A stretch of DNA of 64,000 nucleotides from Roseinatronobacter domitianus (GCF_023336755.1 NZ_JALZWP010000002.1:248001-312000), one strand, 5' to 3'. Shown: positions 1 to 9,963, numbered from the stretch's first letter. Made by a program: numbers and translations. The notes: generated from the sequence alone by a model not told the origin.

Positions 1-345
1 GACACTGATGCCGCCTTGGCCGGGCTGCTGGGCCAAGGCCATGTGCAGACGCTGGCTATTGAACGCATCGGCCACGCGCGCAGCTTTGCAATATTGCGCC
101 GCCTGTCGCAGGTTGCTGTGACTGAGGATATGCCAGAACTGATCTTGCGCGATCTGCGCGGCAGCTTCGTGCAGAATGTAGAGCTTGGGGCCGAAGATAT
201 TCCGGTCCTGACGCTACTGCCCAAGGGCAAGGGGCTGACGCTGGTGCTGGAATGCGCACCCGAGCAGCTGAGCGCCGAGGCAGCGATTGCGCTATTGAAC
301 ACTGTCGCAGGACGGCTGGAGCAACCGCTTCGCCACCTGTTGTGA
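1..345 (+). CDS. C-terminal part of an unrecognised protein, possibly E2 acyltransferase-like
   Basis: An open frame enters from the left edge and stops at 343-345, giving about 114 visible residues. I do not recognise it firmly. The end pattern (a hydrophobic strand, then an alanine-rich helix and the tail GRLEQPLRHLL) resembles the last part of a 2-oxoacid dehydrogenase E2 catalytic domain, but the HRxxDG active-site motif of that family is absent at the expected place. It lies 12 nt before an aldehyde dehydrogenase and is probably in the same operon. The aldehyde dehydrogenase and a true E2 follow, which fits a degenerate or accessory E2-like partner, but the rest of the protein lies outside the window. 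Confidence 0.55.
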   Translation, partial: DTDAALAGLLGQGHVQTLAIERIGHARSFAILRRLSQVAVTEDMPELILRDLRGSFVQNVELGAEDIPVLTLLPKGKGLTLVLECAPEQLSAEAAIALLNTVAGRLEQPLRHLL

Positions 346-357
346 AAGGGGACCGAG

Positions 358-1782
358 ATGGACCACACTGACCTTTATATTAACGGCGCATGGGTCAAGA
401 CCGATACGCGCTTCGATGTTATCAACCCCGCCACCGAAGAGGTGCTTGCCTCTGTCGCAAGCGCCGAACTGGCCGATGCCGATGCAGCACTGGACGCTGC
501 CGAAGCCGCAATGGCCGAGTGGGCCGCACGCACCCCGCGCCAACGGTCAGAGGTGTTGCGCCGCGCGTGGGAGCTGATGACCGCGCGGCTGGATCATTTC
601 GCGCATCTGATTACGCTGGAAAACGGCAAAGCCGGGACCGATGCCAAGGGTGAAGCCACCTATGCTGCCGAGTTCTTCCGTTGGTTCGCCGAGGAAGCCG
701 TGCGCGCGGATGGGATGATTACGCATGCCCCCGCTTCTGGCGCGCGGATCATGGTGCAGCACAAGCCCGCCGGGCTGGCCGTTCTTATTACGCCGTGGAA
801 CTACCCGGCTGCCATGGGCACCCGCAAGATTGCGCCCGCATTGGCGGCGGGCTGCGGGGTCATCATCAAACCCGCCTCGGAAACACCGCTGACCATGCTG
901 GCGCTGATGCCGCTGTTGGAAGAAGCAGGCGTGCCGCCGGGCTTGGTCAATGTGCTGCCATCGAAGCGCACAGGTGCGCTGGTCGATCATATCATGCACG
1001 ATCCGCGTGTGCGGGTGGTCAGCTTTACCGGGTCCACCGGCGTGGGGCGCACGCTGTTGAAAGGTGCTGCCGACCAGGTGCTGAAACCGGCGATGGAACT
1101 TGGCGGCAACGCGCCCGTTGTGGTGTTCGAGGATGCCGACATGGACACGGCCATTGAAGGCACAATGCTGGCCAAGATGCGCAATCTGGGCGAGGCCTGC
1201 ACGGCGGCGAACCGGATCTATGTTCACGCCGACATTGCCGAGGACTTCACCGCCCGCCTGACCGCCGCCATGTCGGCGCTGAAGGTGGGCAATGGCACCG
1301 ACCCAAGCGTAGATGTCGGCCCGCTTGTGAACGCTGCAACCCGCGACAAGGTGGCCGAGTTCGTGGCCGATGCCGTCGCCAAGGGCGCGAAGGTCGAATG
1401 TGGCGGTGTGGTGCCAGAGGCCAAAGGCTATTTCTATCCGCCGACCGTGCTGTCGAACGTGCCGGAACATGCCGATTGCGTGCAGGATGAAATCTTTGGC
1501 CCCGTCGCGGCCATCCAGACATTCACCGATCAGGAAGATGTTATCCATCGCGCCAACAACACCGAATACGGGCTGGTCGCCTATGTGTTCTCTGGCGATT
1601 TCAAGCGCGGTTTGCAGGTTTGCGAGCGGCTGGATTACGGCATGGTGGGCCTGAACAGAGGGCTGGTCAGCGACCCGGCAGCACCGTTCGGCGGCACCAA
1701 GCAATCTGGGCTGGGGCGTGAAGGCGGGCATGAAGGCATGCTCGAATTCATGGAAACGCAATATATTTCGGCCAGTTGGTAA
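358..1782 (+). CDS. NAD(P)+-dependent aldehyde dehydrogenase (succinate-semialdehyde dehydrogenase-like)
   Basis: The 474-residue product has the full length of the aldehyde dehydrogenase superfamily. The PWNYP motif lies in the cofactor-binding half, GSTGVG is near residues 225-230, the general-base glutamate is in MELGGNAP near residue 247, and the catalytic cysteine is in GEACTAANR near residue 281. The enzyme oxidises an aldehyde to an acid with NAD(P)+ in the cytoplasm. The overall pattern is closest to the succinate-semialdehyde dehydrogenase group, but the substrate cannot be read from sequence. The ATG follows a GGGG-rich ribosome site. The gene sits between an E2-like tail and a 2-oxoacid dehydrogenase E2 in a tight operon, which suggests that it handles an aldehyde linked to 2-oxoacid breakdown. 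Confidence 0.9.
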   Translation: MDHTDLYINGAWVKTDTRFDVINPATEEVLASVASAELADADAALDAAEAAMAEWAARTPRQRSEVLRRAWELMTARLDHFAHLITLENGKAGTDAKGEATYAAEFFRWFAEEAVRADGMITHAPASGARIMVQHKPAGLAVLITPWNYPAAMGTRKIAPALAAGCGVIIKPASETPLTMLALMPLLEEAGVPPGLVNVLPSKRTGALVDHIMHDPRVRVVSFTGSTGVGRTLLKGAADQVLKPAMELGGNAPVVVFEDADMDTAIEGTMLAKMRNLGEACTAANRIYVHADIAEDFTARLTAAMSALKVGNGTDPSVDVGPLVNAATRDKVAEFVADAVAKGAKVECGGVVPEAKGYFYPPTVLSNVPEHADCVQDEIFGPVAAIQTFTDQEDVIHRANNTEYGLVAYVFSGDFKRGLQVCERLDYGMVGLNRGLVSDPAAPFGGTKQSGLGREGGHEGMLEFMETQYISASW

Positions 1783-1791
1783 GGGGGGATC

Positions 1792-2679
1792 ATGGACCTG
1801 CAAGCAAGCCCCAGCACCAAGAGTTATGCCGCCAACAAGGGCGTCGATCTTGAGGAACTGGCCCGCAAAACCGGACGAACCACGCTTGGGCGCGAGGATG
1901 TTGACGCGCATCTGGGCGGCGCGGCACCCAGCATGGCGGGGCCGGACCAGACCCGCTACTGGGATGTGGACCATGCCGCGCATGGCCCCGTGACCGAAGA
2001 ACCCCTATCGCGCATGGCCAAGCTTGCCGCGGCTAATCTTGGTGCGGCCAGCAGCCTGATCCCGCAGGTCACGCATCATGACCGGGCCGATATCTCGGCG
2101 GTGGAAAGCTTGCGCAAAGCGTGGCGCGCAGACGCACAGGCGCGCGGGCTGAAACTGACCGCGCTGGCGTTTCATGTCATGGCACTGGCGCGTTGTTTGA
2201 CGGAATTTCCCCGATTCAACGCCTCGCTGACACCGGATGGCGAGACTCTGGTCCTGAAAACCTACGTGCATATCGGCATTGCCGTCGATACGCCCAATGG
2301 CCTGATGGTCCCGGTCATCCGCAACGCTGACCGCAAGGGGCTGTGGGAGCTGTCATCAGAGATCGCCGACCTTGCCGCGCGCGCGCAAGCCCGCAAGATC
2401 GGACCCGATGAGATGGGCGGCGCGTCCATGTCCATCAGCAATCTGGGCGGCATTGGTGGCACGGCGTTTACCCCCATCGTGAACCCGCCGGAGCTGGCGA
2501 TCCTTGGCATAACCCGCACCGAAACGGTCACGGTCTGGGACGGCGACACGCCACGCCCCGTGCCGATGGTGCCGCTTGACCTGTCCTACGACCACCGGGT
2601 GATAAACGGGGCCGATGCCGCGCGCTTCATGACGCGCTATTGCCAGCTTGTCGCAGACCCGCGGCAGTTGCTTATCTGA
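1792..2679 (+). CDS. 2-oxoacid dehydrogenase E2 acyltransferase lacking a lipoyl domain
   Basis: The 295-residue protein begins with a peripheral subunit-binding domain (about residues 5-42, with SPSTKSYAANKGVDLEEL) and continues with the E2 catalytic acyltransferase core. The active-site motif is SYDHRVINGADAARF near the C terminus, with Asn where many E2s have Asp; some bacterial pyruvate dehydrogenase E2s also use Asn. The usual N-terminal lipoyl domain with its DKA lysine is missing altogether. Full-length E2s run to 400 residues or more, so it would need a lipoyl domain supplied by another protein. It starts at ATG 1792 after AAGGGGGG, 9 nt downstream of the aldehyde dehydrogenase, and is followed by a hairpin terminator. 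Confidence 0.85.
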   Translation: MDLQASPSTKSYAANKGVDLEELARKTGRTTLGREDVDAHLGGAAPSMAGPDQTRYWDVDHAAHGPVTEEPLSRMAKLAAANLGAASSLIPQVTHHDRADISAVESLRKAWRADAQARGLKLTALAFHVMALARCLTEFPRFNASLTPDGETLVLKTYVHIGIAVDTPNGLMVPVIRNADRKGLWELSSEIADLAARAQARKIGPDEMGGASMSISNLGGIGGTAFTPIVNPPELAILGITRTETVTVWDGDTPRPVPMVPLDLSYDHRVINGADAARFMTRYCQLVADPRQLLI

Positions 2680-2685
2680 CCTGTT

Positions 2686-2720
2686 GCCTGACCGGCGCGC
2701 GCTGCGGTCAGGCTTTGCTT
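2686..2720 (+). terminator. Rho-independent terminator after the E2 gene
   Basis: A perfect 9-bp stem (2686-2694 GCCTGACCG with 2705-2713 CGGTCAGGC) begins 6 nt after the E2 stop codon and is followed by TTTGCTT. It probably ends the aldehyde dehydrogenase/E2 operon. Confidence 0.7.
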
Positions 2721-2741
2721 ACCTGCGCGCGCTAGGGTGCC

Positions 2742-2762
2742 CCTGAATTTCCGGTTCAGGAG
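2742..2762 (+). promoter_or_regulatory. Hairpin overlapping the Shine-Dalgarno of the DUF2793 gene
   Basis: CCTGAA (2742-2747) can pair with TTCAGG (2755-2760) across a 7-nt loop. The second arm contains the first half of the ribosome site AGGAG (2758-2762) for the ATG at 2771, so the stem could mask it partly. This is visible in sequence; a regulatory role is inference. Confidence 0.35.
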
Positions 2763-2770
2763 TGCCGACC

Positions 2771-3811
2771 ATGTCAGAGCTATCGCCCCGTCTTGGGCTG
2801 CCGTTCTTGTTGCCCGCACAGGCCCAGAAGCACGTCACGCATAACGAGGCGCTGGAGACGCTCGACATTGTCGTGCATCTGACGCTTGAAGGGGTCGATG
2901 CCATCAATCCCCCTGTCAGCCCCGGCACTCGCCAAGTCTGGGCACTGGGCGCTGGCGCGACTGGCGATTGGTCCGGGAATGACGGGCGGCTGGCCGCATG
3001 GATGGGCGATGCATGGCAATTCATCACGCCGCTGCCGGGTTGGTGCGCTGCGCAAGGCACGACCCTCTATGTCTGGGACGGCGGCACTTGGCAGATCGCG
3101 GCCCCCGATAGCCTGAACAACATGACCGGCATAGGCATCAATGCCAGCCATGACGCCGTGAACCGGCTGGCGCTTTCCTCCGACGCCAGCCTGTTCACAC
3201 ATGAGGGTGCGGGGCACCAGATAAAGGTCAACAAAGCGAGCGCATCAGACACGGCAAGCCTGCTGTTCCAGACCAACTGGTCCGGGCGTGCCGAACTAGG
3301 CACGGCGGGCAATGACGATTTCAGCCTGAAGGTCAGCGCCGATGGCAGCTTGTGGCAAGAGGCCATCGTGGTCGATGCCGCAAGCGGTGTGGCTGGCTTT
3401 CCCGCCGGAATGACAGTCGATGGCACCTTGAGCGGGACGGCCGTAACCCAGACTGCGACCGATGCCAGCGCCGACAAGCTGCTGAAAGTGGGGGATTTCG
3501 GGCTGGGGGCGACCACCCCTCCGGCGGTGACGGACCTGACCACCGCGCTTGCCCCCGGCTTCTACCATGTCCCTGACATGGCGGCGGCAACAGGTGTGCC
3601 TACGGGCCAGACCGGCGGCGGCACCTTGCTTGTCATGTGCGCGGCTCCGGCTGGTGCGACCTTCTTGCTGGGTCTGCCCGTGGCAACTGGGGCGGCACAA
3701 GGCTTCTGGCTTGGGTCGCGCGCCTCTGCGACCGGGGCAATTTCATGGGCAAAACTCTGGACATCGGCCAACACCACGGTCGACGCCAACGGCTTCCTGC
3801 GCGAAGCCTAA
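2771..3811 (+). CDS. DUF2793-domain spike/fibre-like protein
   Basis: The 346-residue product starts at ATG 2771, which has AGGAG 8 nt upstream; an in-frame GTG at 2762 lies inside that ribosome site and is unlikely. The N-terminal part (PRLGLPFLLPAQAQKHVTHN, then a tryptophan/glycine-rich stretch) matches the DUF2793 family of phage and gene-transfer-agent proteins. The last hundred residues (APGFYHVPDM, then GGGTLLVMC, ending in SWAKLWTS) look like the knob domain found at the ends of phage and pyocin tail fibres. Relatives in Rhodobacter gene transfer agents are head spikes that bind capsule. No signal peptide is seen. It converges on the capsule exporter kpsT/kpsE with only 6 nt between stop codons. 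No other phage gene is nearby. Confidence 0.75.
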   Translation: MSELSPRLGLPFLLPAQAQKHVTHNEALETLDIVVHLTLEGVDAINPPVSPGTRQVWALGAGATGDWSGNDGRLAAWMGDAWQFITPLPGWCAAQGTTLYVWDGGTWQIAAPDSLNNMTGIGINASHDAVNRLALSSDASLFTHEGAGHQIKVNKASASDTASLLFQTNWSGRAELGTAGNDDFSLKVSADGSLWQEAIVVDAASGVAGFPAGMTVDGTLSGTAVTQTATDASADKLLKVGDFGLGATTPPAVTDLTTALAPGFYHVPDMAAATGVPTGQTGGGTLLVMCAAPAGATFLLGLPVATGAAQGFWLGSRASATGAISWAKLWTSANTTVDANGFLREA

Positions 3812-3817
3812 GCCGCG

Positions 3818-4477
3818 TCAGGCAACGCGCATCAACTCTTCGTGGCGGGTTATCGCTTGCTCGATATCATCGAAGAATTCCAACACGCCCTTGTGCAGCA
3901 CCAAACCGCTGTTACAGAAATTGCGCATGTCCGACATGTTGTGGCTAATCATGATCGCATCAGCATTGGCCATGCGAGCTTTAAAGACGGTGTTGCTGCG
4001 CTCGCGAAAGCTTTTATCGCCCGCCCCCGTAACCTCGTCGATCAGATAGGTGTCGAACGGTATGCCCATGGCCACCCCGAAAGACATGCGCGATTTCATC
4101 CCGGCAGAATAGGTGCGCCACGGCATGTTGAAATGTTTGCCGATCTGCGCGAACTCTTCGACAAAGGCCGCAAGTGCATCAGTATCGACCCCGTAACACC
4201 GGGCCAGGAACCGTGTGTTCTGAAGCCCGGTCATGTCGGGGTGAAAGCTGTTCGCGCCGCCTATGGGCCATGATATCTTGCCGCGTCGGATGACATGGCC
4301 CGATGTGGGCTGCATTGTCCCGGCGATGATCTGCAACAAGGTGGATTTGCCAGCACCGTTACGCCCCAGCAACCCCAGCGACCGGCCCGGCGGCAGATCA
4401 AGGCTCAGGTCGCTGAACACGGTATGCGTGCCGCCCGGAATCTCAAATGTCTTGCACAGGTTCTGAAGCTGGATCAT
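3818..4477 (-). CDS. kpsT: Capsular polysaccharide exporter ATPase KpsT
   Basis: The 219-residue ABC ATPase has a Walker A motif (GRNGAGKST), an altered signature region (YSAGMKSRMSFGVAMG), a Walker B ending in LIDEV and a switch histidine in MISHNM. This combination, with the short length, is typical of KpsT/Wzt-like ATPases that drive export of capsule across the inner membrane together with KpsM. It lies 9 nt downstream of kpsE on the same strand, so the two are co-transcribed. The permease gene kpsM is read divergently from the far side of kpsE rather than next to its ATPase. Confidence 0.88.
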   Translation of the reverse strand: MIQLQNLCKTFEIPGGTHTVFSDLSLDLPPGRSLGLLGRNGAGKSTLLQIIAGTMQPTSGHVIRRGKISWPIGGANSFHPDMTGLQNTRFLARCYGVDTDALAAFVEEFAQIGKHFNMPWRTYSAGMKSRMSFGVAMGIPFDTYLIDEVTGAGDKSFRERSNTVFKARMANADAIMISHNMSDMRNFCNSGLVLHKGVLEFFDDIEQAITRHEELMRVA

Positions 4478-4486
4478 GCCGCGCCG

Positions 4487-5680
4487 TCAGCCCCGGTCGC
4501 GCAGGCTGTAATAGACCAACGCACCTACCGACCAACCCATCATGCAGAAAAACGCCGTCAAGGCGACCAGCAGGACCTTGCGCGGATACTCTGCCGTTTC
4601 CGCGCTGGTGGGGGAAATGAAGGTCGCCAGATATAATTGCTGACGCTCGGCCGCCGTGCGGGCCTGATTCAATGCGGTCAACGACACACGGTAAATTTCC
4701 TCGGCGAATTGCACATCCACGCGCAACCCCTCATAGGTCGCTAGCAGGCTGGGGTAACTGTCGGCATCCTCTGTGGTGCCATCGCTGGAGTAACTGGCGC
4801 GTTCCCCCGCGATCCGCTGCTCGATGGCGCGGATGCGGCGGTCAAGCTGCCGCACGCGCGGGTCGGTCGAATCGGTGGCCTGCAAAAGCAGGTCATAATC
4901 GACCAGCGCCTCTGCAAGCTGTTGCTGCAAATTCGCAACCACGCCCATGCGGCCCTGAATATCAGCCTGCGGGTCCAGAATCTGGGTGCGGGCCTGAAAG
5001 GCGACCAAGGCTTCGCGGGCGCTGCGCAGCGCGCTTAACGCCTGGTCCAGATCAGCCTCGGCATTGGCGATACTGTCGCGGCGCGCTTGCGCGTTCAACA
5101 TGTTGATCATGGCTTCGCTCTGCGCCACGATCTCTCTTGCGATCTGCTGGGCCATGGCGGCGTCACGCGCGCGCGCCTCGACCATGATGACGCCTGACGA
5201 CTTGTCATGTGTAATGCGGATCATCCGGCGCCAGAATTGCGCCAAATCCTCGATCGTGATGTCGGGCCTGATGGAATAGACTGGGTCCAATGGCCAGAAC
5301 TGCGCATAATGTCCGACGATGCCCAGTTCGTCATTTATGCGCCGTACCATTGCCTGACTTTGGATGAACTCGAACAACAGGTCGGAATTGCTGGCCGATG
5401 GCGTGCCCAGAACCTGCGACAACCCGCCCAGCATCTGGCTGGCCGACACGCTTTCTTCCTGTCGCACCACAAAGCCGGTTTCCGAAGCGTATTGCGGTTG
5501 CGCAAGCAGCGCCAGATAGAGCGATGTCAGGACAACCGGTAAAACAACGACAAACAGCAGGCTGGCAATCAGCCCCTTATGGCGCGTGCGCAACCGCGAA
5601 TGCACAGCCGTCTGACGGGCAAGCCGCTGAACGGATGTTTCTGAATCGTCGGTAACAGGGGGAGGGGCCTGTGTGTTCAC
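4487..5680 (-). CDS. kpsE: Capsule export inner-membrane/periplasmic adaptor KpsE
   Basis: The protein has one membrane segment near its N terminus (LIASLLFVVVLPVVLTSLYL), a long alanine/glutamine-rich coiled-coil periplasmic region, and a second membrane segment near the C terminus (LLVALTAFFCMMGW). This is the layout of polysaccharide co-polymerase class 3 proteins (KpsE, BexC, CtrB), which connect the KpsMT transporter to the outer-membrane exporter KpsD. I chose the GTG at 5680 as start because an AAGGCGG lies about 10 nt upstream; a TTG at 5746 would add 22 basic residues and overlap the probable kpsM promoter. It precedes kpsT by 9 nt. Confidence 0.85.
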   Translation of the reverse strand: MNTQAPPPVTDDSETSVQRLARQTAVHSRLRTRHKGLIASLLFVVVLPVVLTSLYLALLAQPQYASETGFVVRQEESVSASQMLGGLSQVLGTPSASNSDLLFEFIQSQAMVRRINDELGIVGHYAQFWPLDPVYSIRPDITIEDLAQFWRRMIRITHDKSSGVIMVEARARDAAMAQQIAREIVAQSEAMINMLNAQARRDSIANAEADLDQALSALRSAREALVAFQARTQILDPQADIQGRMGVVANLQQQLAEALVDYDLLLQATDSTDPRVRQLDRRIRAIEQRIAGERASYSSDGTTEDADSYPSLLATYEGLRVDVQFAEEIYRVSLTALNQARTAAERQQLYLATFISPTSAETAEYPRKVLLVALTAFFCMMGWSVGALVYYSLRDRG

Positions 5681-5767
5681 GCGTCGCGACCGCCTTGCTT
5701 GCCTGATTGATTCTGCTTTTGTTTTTCTACATAGTCCAGCTTGCAAAAACCAGCGCAGAGGCGGCGA

Positions 5768-6586
5768 ATGCCTGGCAAGGCCCCGGAAATTGGCGATATC
5801 CCGCAGCCTGCCACCGAAAGTGCCGGCGCATCGGCCCTGCGATGCATCGCAGCGCTAACGCTGCGCGAGATGGGCACGCGCTACGGTCGCCGCCCCGGTG
5901 GGTATGTCTGGGCGGTGCTGCAACCACTGGGGATCATCATCATCATCGCCTTCGCCTTTTCACTTCTGGCCAAATCGCCCGCGCTTGGCACCAGCTTCCT
6001 GCTGTTCAAGGCGACAGGAATGCTTGTGTTGCAGACCTTCAACGCTTTGGGCAGCAATGTCGGGCGCGCCATGAACTATTCGCGGGCGCTGCTGTTTTAC
6101 CCAAGAGTTTGCTGGATCGACGCAGTGATCGCGCGCTTTCTTCTTAACACACTGGTGTCGTTGACGGCGGCCTGCATCATCCTGACCGGGATAGTCCTGT
6201 TCGAAGACCTGAAAACCGTGCTGGACTGGGGCCGCATCTTTCTTGCCATCGCCCTGATCTGCGCCTTGGGCTTCGGGGTTGGCTGCCTGAACTGCTACCT
6301 GTTCCAACGGTTCCCGGTCTGGGAAGATATCTGGGGCATCGTCACAGCCCCGCTTTTCGTCATCTCGGGCGTGTTGTTTTTATACGAGGATTTGCCGCCC
6401 TTCGCGCAGGACATCCTTTGGTATAACCCGATCATGCATATCACCGGGCTGATGCGCGAAGGCTTCTACCCGGTCTATTCGCCCGGATATATCTCGGTCG
6501 CCTATACCGCCGCCTGCGCGCTGGTGCCGATGGTGGTCGGGCTGATGCTGTTGCGCCAGTATCACCGCGACCTGCTCTATCGCTGA
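5768..6586 (+). CDS. kpsM: Capsular polysaccharide exporter permease KpsM
   Basis: The 272-residue integral membrane protein has about six membrane segments and the ABC-2 type fold, with the conserved early region LTLREMGTRYGRRPGGYVW and the late motif WYNPIMHITGLMREGFY. KpsM forms the inner-membrane channel powered by KpsT. The ATG at 5768 follows GAGGCGG; an upstream TTG at 5741 is in frame but lacks a ribosome site. It is transcribed away from kpsE/kpsT, with 87 nt between the two starts, so the halves of one transporter come from divergent promoters. Genes for capsule modification and for KpsD, KpsC or KpsS are not seen in the window. Confidence 0.88.
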   Translation: MPGKAPEIGDIPQPATESAGASALRCIAALTLREMGTRYGRRPGGYVWAVLQPLGIIIIIAFAFSLLAKSPALGTSFLLFKATGMLVLQTFNALGSNVGRAMNYSRALLFYPRVCWIDAVIARFLLNTLVSLTAACIILTGIVLFEDLKTVLDWGRIFLAIALICALGFGVGCLNCYLFQRFPVWEDIWGIVTAPLFVISGVLFLYEDLPPFAQDILWYNPIMHITGLMREGFYPVYSPGYISVAYTAACALVPMVVGLMLLRQYHRDLLYR

Positions 6587-6687
6587 ACGGGTGCTACCGC
6601 TGCACCGCCTTAACCCGCGACTGGACGCAGCGGTGATCCCCCAAGCTGGCCCCTCGACGCAGGGGCAGGCCGCACATAGCGCGGGGT

Positions 6688-6714
6688 GGCGCGACGCTGA
6701 CCAAAGGTCGCGCC
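6688..6714. terminator. Hairpin between convergent kpsM and fadH
   Basis: A perfect 8-bp stem (GGCGCGAC 6688-6695 with GTCGCGCC 6707-6714, 11-nt loop) lies between the ends of kpsM and fadH. It has no T-run on either side, so termination is inferred from position only. The remainder of the 177-bp gap holds no open frame of interest. Confidence 0.45.
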
Positions 6715-6734
6715 CGTGGCCCATGATGCGTCAT

Positions 6735-6756
6735 GAGTATTTTTGGCAAGATGAAG
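6735..6756 (-). repeat. Stop-proximal repeated element, copy 1 (after fadH)
   Basis: On the plus strand this reads GAGTATTT then GGCAAGATGAAG; read with fadH (minus strand) it is TTCATCTTGCC followed by AAAATACTC, beginning 7 nt beyond the fadH stop. Closely similar sequences occur at 8883-8904 and 43905-43926, each also a few nt past the stop of a minus-strand gene. Function is unknown. Confidence 0.6.
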
Positions 6757-6763
6757 CACAAGG

Positions 6764-8797
<2,034 letters not shown>

Positions 8798-8882
8798 CTA
8801 GCCGCGCAGTGGCCGCCCGGTCCAGTGCAACGCGGCGTCAAGGGGATGGCAAGCGCAGCACCTTTTGCGGGCCGGGTGTTGT

Positions 8883-8904
8883 GAGTATTTAGGGCAAGAT
8901 GAAA
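8883..8904 (-). repeat. Stop-proximal repeated element, copy 2 (after the attH-like gene)
   Basis: The plus strand reads GAGTATTTAGGGCAAGATGA. On the minus strand it begins 9 nt beyond the stop of the AttH-like gene and is followed by a possible 7-bp stem (CAACACC with GGTGCTG, one G-T pair) around 8857-8881. It matches copies at 6735-6756 and 43905-43926. Confidence 0.6.
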
Positions 8905-8913
8905 TGCGCGCGA

Positions 8914-9963
8914 TTAATAGCCGGTCATTTCCAGATAACCGCGCCCGTCATGACTGCCGGTCACGCGGATAGGGCCTTCCCAGTAGCTGACGGTCAGGTC
9001 CATCCATGCTTGCGGGTTAATGGGTTCGGTCTGCAAGGCCAGCCCCTGTTCAGGCCAGTCGATCCGCCAGCGCACGGGGACGTCGCGGCCCGCGACCTGC
9101 GCTGTGCCTTGCGGCGTGAAGGACAACGCGCCATCGGGCAAGGCGGTCGCCTCGCCCTGTGGCGTGATCCATGTGCCTGCCGTAAACGTCTGGTCGCCGC
9201 GCAATTGGAAGCCCATCAAGCGGTGGCCATCTTGTAGCACGATGGAAAACCAGTCCCACCCCGTCTGGTCGCTGGCCAAGGGCTGGCTGGACCATTCGCG
9301 GTCAAGCCATGCTTGGCCGGTCACTGCAACCGGACCGTCGGGCAGGTTAAGCGTGCCTTCGACCGTGTAGAAGGGCTGTGAATAATAATAACTGGCCTGC
9401 CCGGCGGCGGATTTTACCGAGTAACCGTTATCCCCATGCAGCACCAAGGGGCCTTCGGCGCGCATGTTCAGATCATAGCTGAAATTCGGGCCTGTCGCGG
9501 CAATGTGAAGCGCGGAATAAGCATCTGCCCCGGCGCGCGCGGTGCTGGTCATGTGCCAATCGTCAATCCATGCCGTGAAGGGGTCGACCTGCACGCCCGC
9601 CTGCCCGATGCCGCCACGCGCGAAGCGTTCGGCGCTGAAATGTTGCTCTGGCGTGGTCAGGCCGGCATGACCCATCCAGACTTGGGGACTGTCCCAGCCG
9701 TCGGCCTCTCCCGGTGCGACAGCAGAGCGAAACAGCGTCCATTGCGCGCCGTAATCGCGGCCATCCGCGCCCTGCAAGGTGGCGGTCAGATACCACCATT
9801 CAATACGGTAATCGGGATGCGCGCCATGGTCGCGCGGGAAGTCCAGCGCGCGACCGCGTTCGGGAATCGCAAAGCCTTCTGCATCCGTGCCCAGCCCGGC
9901 GAAGCCTTGGGCAAGCGCGGGCGGGGCAAGCAAAAGCAGGACCAGCAAAGCCTTAACGTTCAT
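8914..9963 (-). CDS. AttH/CrtC-family lipocalin-like protein of an ABC system
   Basis: The protein of about 349 residues has a signal peptide (hydrophobic run ending APPALAQ) and the family motif YRIEWWYLTATL near residue 55. It has two related beta-barrel halves, as in AttH and carotenoid 1,2-hydratase-like proteins. The start is ATG 9963, which overlaps the end of the permease gene by 11 nt. In bacteria, AttH homologues are encoded with an ATPase and an FtsX-like permease (AttEFGH). The role is poorly known but periplasmic, probably binding a hydrophobic ligand that the transporter moves. It is not a carotenoid enzyme by context, since no carotenoid genes are present. Confidence 0.8.
   Translation of the reverse strand: MNVKALLVLLLLAPPALAQGFAGLGTDAEGFAIPERGRALDFPRDHGAHPDYRIEWWYLTATLQGADGRDYGAQWTLFRSAVAPGEADGWDSPQVWMGHAGLTTPEQHFSAERFARGGIGQAGVQVDPFTAWIDDWHMTSTARAGADAYSALHIAATGPNFSYDLNMRAEGPLVLHGDNGYSVKSAAGQASYYYSQPFYTVEGTLNLPDGPVAVTGQAWLDREWSSQPLASDQTGWDWFSIVLQDGHRLMGFQLRGDQTFTAGTWITPQGEATALPDGALSFTPQGTAQVAGRDVPVRWRIDWPEQGLALQTEPINPQAWMDLTVSYWEGPIRVTGSHDGRGYLEMTGY

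Noticed and set aside
547-1983. 478-codon open frame on the minus strand across the aldehyde dehydrogenase
   Set aside because: It lies antisense to a gene with all family motifs and arises from high GC third positions; no ribosome site or domain.
2771-3811. A prophage or GTA cluster around the DUF2793 gene
   Set aside because: No capsid, terminase, portal or tail gene lies on either side.
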